Made by a program: the position numbers and the translations under genes
The notes under the pieces: model-generated
Database searches by the model: none
What the model saw: the letters and a program-made list of their open reading frames with translations, nothing else
What the model was told of the DNA's origin: nothing
In this document: positions 5,807 through 7,247 of the stretch, in pieces
Layout: the number at the start of each line of letters is the position of its first letter
Position numbering within the stretch: position 1 is the first letter of the stretch
Origin: Flavobacteriaceae bacterium
Lineage (GTDB): Bacteria > Bacteroidota > Bacteroidia > Flavobacteriales > Flavobacteriaceae
Reading direction: 5' to 3'
DNA: 7,247 nucleotides
Assembly (NCBI GenBank): GCA_030590765.1
Contig: JAUVCP010000104.1
Location: 1 to 7,247 of the forward strand

Positions 5807-7168
5807 TCAAATTGTCATTGAAAAAATTCTTGTTTCGGGTTTGTTTTCTATCAATCGTAAATCAAAAGCCATACAAATATTACGTACGAACATTCTTCCT
5901 TCTTCTTTTACAACAATCTTATTATCATAAACATCAATTAAACCATCATCAATAATTTCTTGTAAACGATTTAAAATTCCATTTTTTTCTTGGCTATTTA
6001 AACCAACACTCCATTCTGTTTCTAAATTACACATTAAATTTAAAATGTGTTTTCTAATAATTAAATCTTTATCTGTTAATAAATGGCCTCTAAAAACAGG
6101 TAATATTCCATTATTTACTTTTTCTGTATAAGCCTCAATTGTTTTTTCATTTTGCGAAAATGCATACCAAGAATCGCTAATTGATGACATTCCCAAACCA
6201 ATCATTAGCTGAGTCTTACCCGCAGTATATCCCATAAAATTACGATGTAACTTTTTGTTTTTCATTGATTTATATAATGAATCTGATGATAAAGCAAAAT
6301 GATCCATACCTATTTCTATATAACCGGCATCAAAAAACAATTGTTTTCCTAATTCGTATAAATATCGTTTTTCATTTTCTTTAGGCAAATCCTTATCATC
6401 AAAACCACGTTGTCCCACTCCTTTTATCCAAGGCACATGCGCATAACTATAATGAGCAATTCTGTCAGGTTTTAGTTCAATAGTTTTTTTTATGGTATTT
6501 CTAATACTATCTTCTGTTTGAAATGGAAGTCCAAAAATTAAATCGTGACTAATAGATTCATAGCCTATCTTTTTTGATTGCTCATGAACTTTTTTTACCT
6601 GCTCGAAACTTTGTACTCTATGAATTGCTTTTTGAACTATAGGATCATAATCTTGAATACCAAAACTATTTCTTCGAGAACCTAAATCGTATAATGTTTG
6701 TAATTGTTCTTCTGAAGTATGATTTGGATGACCTTCATAACTAAATTCAAAATCGGTAAACTTATCAGCTCTTTTAAAAATCCCTTCAATTAGTTGCCGT
6801 AAATTATCTGAAGAAAAAAATGTTGGTGTACCACCACCTAAATGAATTTCTTTAATTTTTGGGCGAGCAATTAACATATCACAATACAACTCCCATTCTT
6901 TTAGAACGGTTTCAATATACGGCTCTTCAACATCATGACGCTTAGTGATTTTTTTGTGACAGGCACAAAATGTACATAAACTTTCACAAAATGGAAGATG
7001 AATGTATAAACTTACACCCTCAGAATCATTAGTTTCATTAAAAGTTTTTATGGTTGATTTTTTCCAATCTTCTAATGCAATTCCTTCTTTATCCCAAAAC
7101 GGAACTGTTGGGTAACTTGTGTATCTCGGACCAGGAATATTATATTTTTGAATTAAGTTTGTGCTCAT
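5807..7168 (-). CDS. hemN: Oxygen-independent coproporphyrinogen III oxidase (radical SAM)
   Basis: A 453-residue cytoplasmic enzyme, close to the usual HemN length of about 455. It converts coproporphyrinogen III to protoporphyrinogen IX by oxidative decarboxylation of two propionate side chains, using S-adenosylmethionine and a [4Fe-4S] cluster, in haem synthesis without oxygen. The N-terminal substrate-side motif PGPRYTSYPTVPFW (residues 12-25) is intact. The radical-SAM cluster motif is CESLCTFCAC, Cys61, Cys65, Cys68 with the HemN-specific Cys70. GGGTP at 111-115 is the SAM-binding glycine motif. NSFGIQDYD and HDLIFGLPFQT follow in the TIM-barrel, and the C-terminal half carries the HemN_C region (GYTAGKTQLMIGLGMSSIS, then ILNLMCNLE). 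These features separate true HemN from the HemW-like paralogues. The ATG lies 3 bp after the stop of an upstream gene that is cut by the window, so it is probably cotranscribed. No clear Fnr-type palindrome is visible in the sequence present. Confidence 0.96.
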   Translation of the reverse strand: MSTNLIQKYNIPGPRYTSYPTVPFWDKEGIALEDWKKSTIKTFNETNDSEGVSLYIHLPFCESLCTFCACHKKITKRHDVEEPYIETVLKEWELYCDMLIARPKIKEIHLGGGTPTFFSSDNLRQLIEGIFKRADKFTDFEFSYEGHPNHTSEEQLQTLYDLGSRRNSFGIQDYDPIVQKAIHRVQSFEQVKKVHEQSKKIGYESISHDLIFGLPFQTEDSIRNTIKKTIELKPDRIAHYSYAHVPWIKGVGQRGFDDKDLPKENEKRYLYELGKQLFFDAGYIEIGMDHFALSSDSLYKSMKNKKLHRNFMGYTAGKTQLMIGLGMSSISDSWYAFSQNEKTIEAYTEKVNNGILPVFRGHLLTDKDLIIRKHILNLMCNLETEWSVGLNSQEKNGILNRLQEIIDDGLIDVYDNKIVVKEEGRMFVRNICMAFDLRLIENKPETRIFSMTI

Positions 7169-7171
7169 AAT

Positions 7172-7247
7172 TTAAAGTATTTTCACAAATTTTTCCATAT
7201 CAATTGGTTTGGCTTCCATAAAAGGTGTGTAACTTTTAAATTGAGTT
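7172..7247 (-). CDS. 3' end of an unidentified gene upstream of hemN (partial)
   Basis: On the minus strand an open frame enters from the right edge and runs 24 codons, TQFKSYTPFMEAKPIDMEKF then VKIL, to TAA at 7174-7172. The stop is separated from the hemN ATG by the single triplet ATT, in the same frame, the kind of spacing seen inside operons. The fragment is too short to assign a family. It could by chance be non-coding, but the tight junction with hemN, the lack of another open frame and the ordinary amino-acid composition favour a real C-terminus. In many Flavobacteriia hemN lies near cytochrome cbb3 oxidase and Fnr-type regulator genes; I cannot tell whether this is one of them. Confidence 0.5.
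   Translation of the reverse strand, partial: TQFKSYTPFMEAKPIDMEKFVKIL

Noticed and set aside
1..7247. CRISPR array, rRNA genes, insertion sequence or transposase
   Set aside because: No regularly spaced direct repeats, no rRNA-like sequence and no transposase or integrase reading frame were seen on either strand.

Overview
The window looks like a chromosomal piece of a Flavobacteriia-type Bacteroidota. The DNA is AT-rich and Shine-Dalgarno sequences are not evident. A TAnnTTTG-type -7 element precedes yqeY. The largest gene encodes a secreted modular protein with a type IX secretion (T9SS) type A C-terminal sorting domain, a hallmark of this phylum. The species cannot be named from the sequence.

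Layout. Positions 1-204 are non-coding and hold two inverted repeats. A 1206-codon gene on the minus strand (205-3825) encodes a T9SS cargo protein with a signal peptide, two lamin-tail-like domains, a choice-of-anchor-D-like domain and the sorting domain. Divergent from it, 63 bp away, is recX (3889-4374, +), then yqeY (4437-4883, +), both ordinary housekeeping-type genes. Positions 4884-5806 form the accessory part of the window. In order they hold an intergenic stretch with a hairpin, the 3' remnant of a GIY-YIG nuclease gene running into a broken tRNA-Arg copy, an intact small GIY-YIG gene running into an intact tRNA-Arg(UCG), a clear intrinsic terminator, a short direct repeat with an AT tract, and a gene-free stretch. 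On the minus strand hemN (5807-7168) lies 3 bp downstream of the last 24 codons of another gene that leaves the window at the right edge, so these two are probably an operon.

The part most worth attention is 5044-5531. The unit 'GIY-YIG nuclease 3' end + tRNA-Arg' occurs twice in tandem. In both copies the nuclease reading frame ends inside the tRNA, with its TGA stop in the D-loop. The upstream copy has lost the nuclease body and the tRNA 3' end, and carries a 21-nt GC-rich palindromic insertion beside the anticodon loop. The intact tRNA shows a paired change of the conserved G19-C56 tertiary pair to A19-U56. Together these suggest that small GIY-YIG genes and this tRNA travel as a unit, and that maturation of the tRNA would cut the nuclease mRNA before its stop codon. 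The structural facts are read directly from the sequence; the mobility and regulatory ideas are inference.

The remaining genes do not form one pathway. RecX modulates RecA in DNA repair, YqeY is of unclear role, HemN makes protoporphyrinogen IX under low oxygen, and the large T9SS protein is exported and probably surface-attached.
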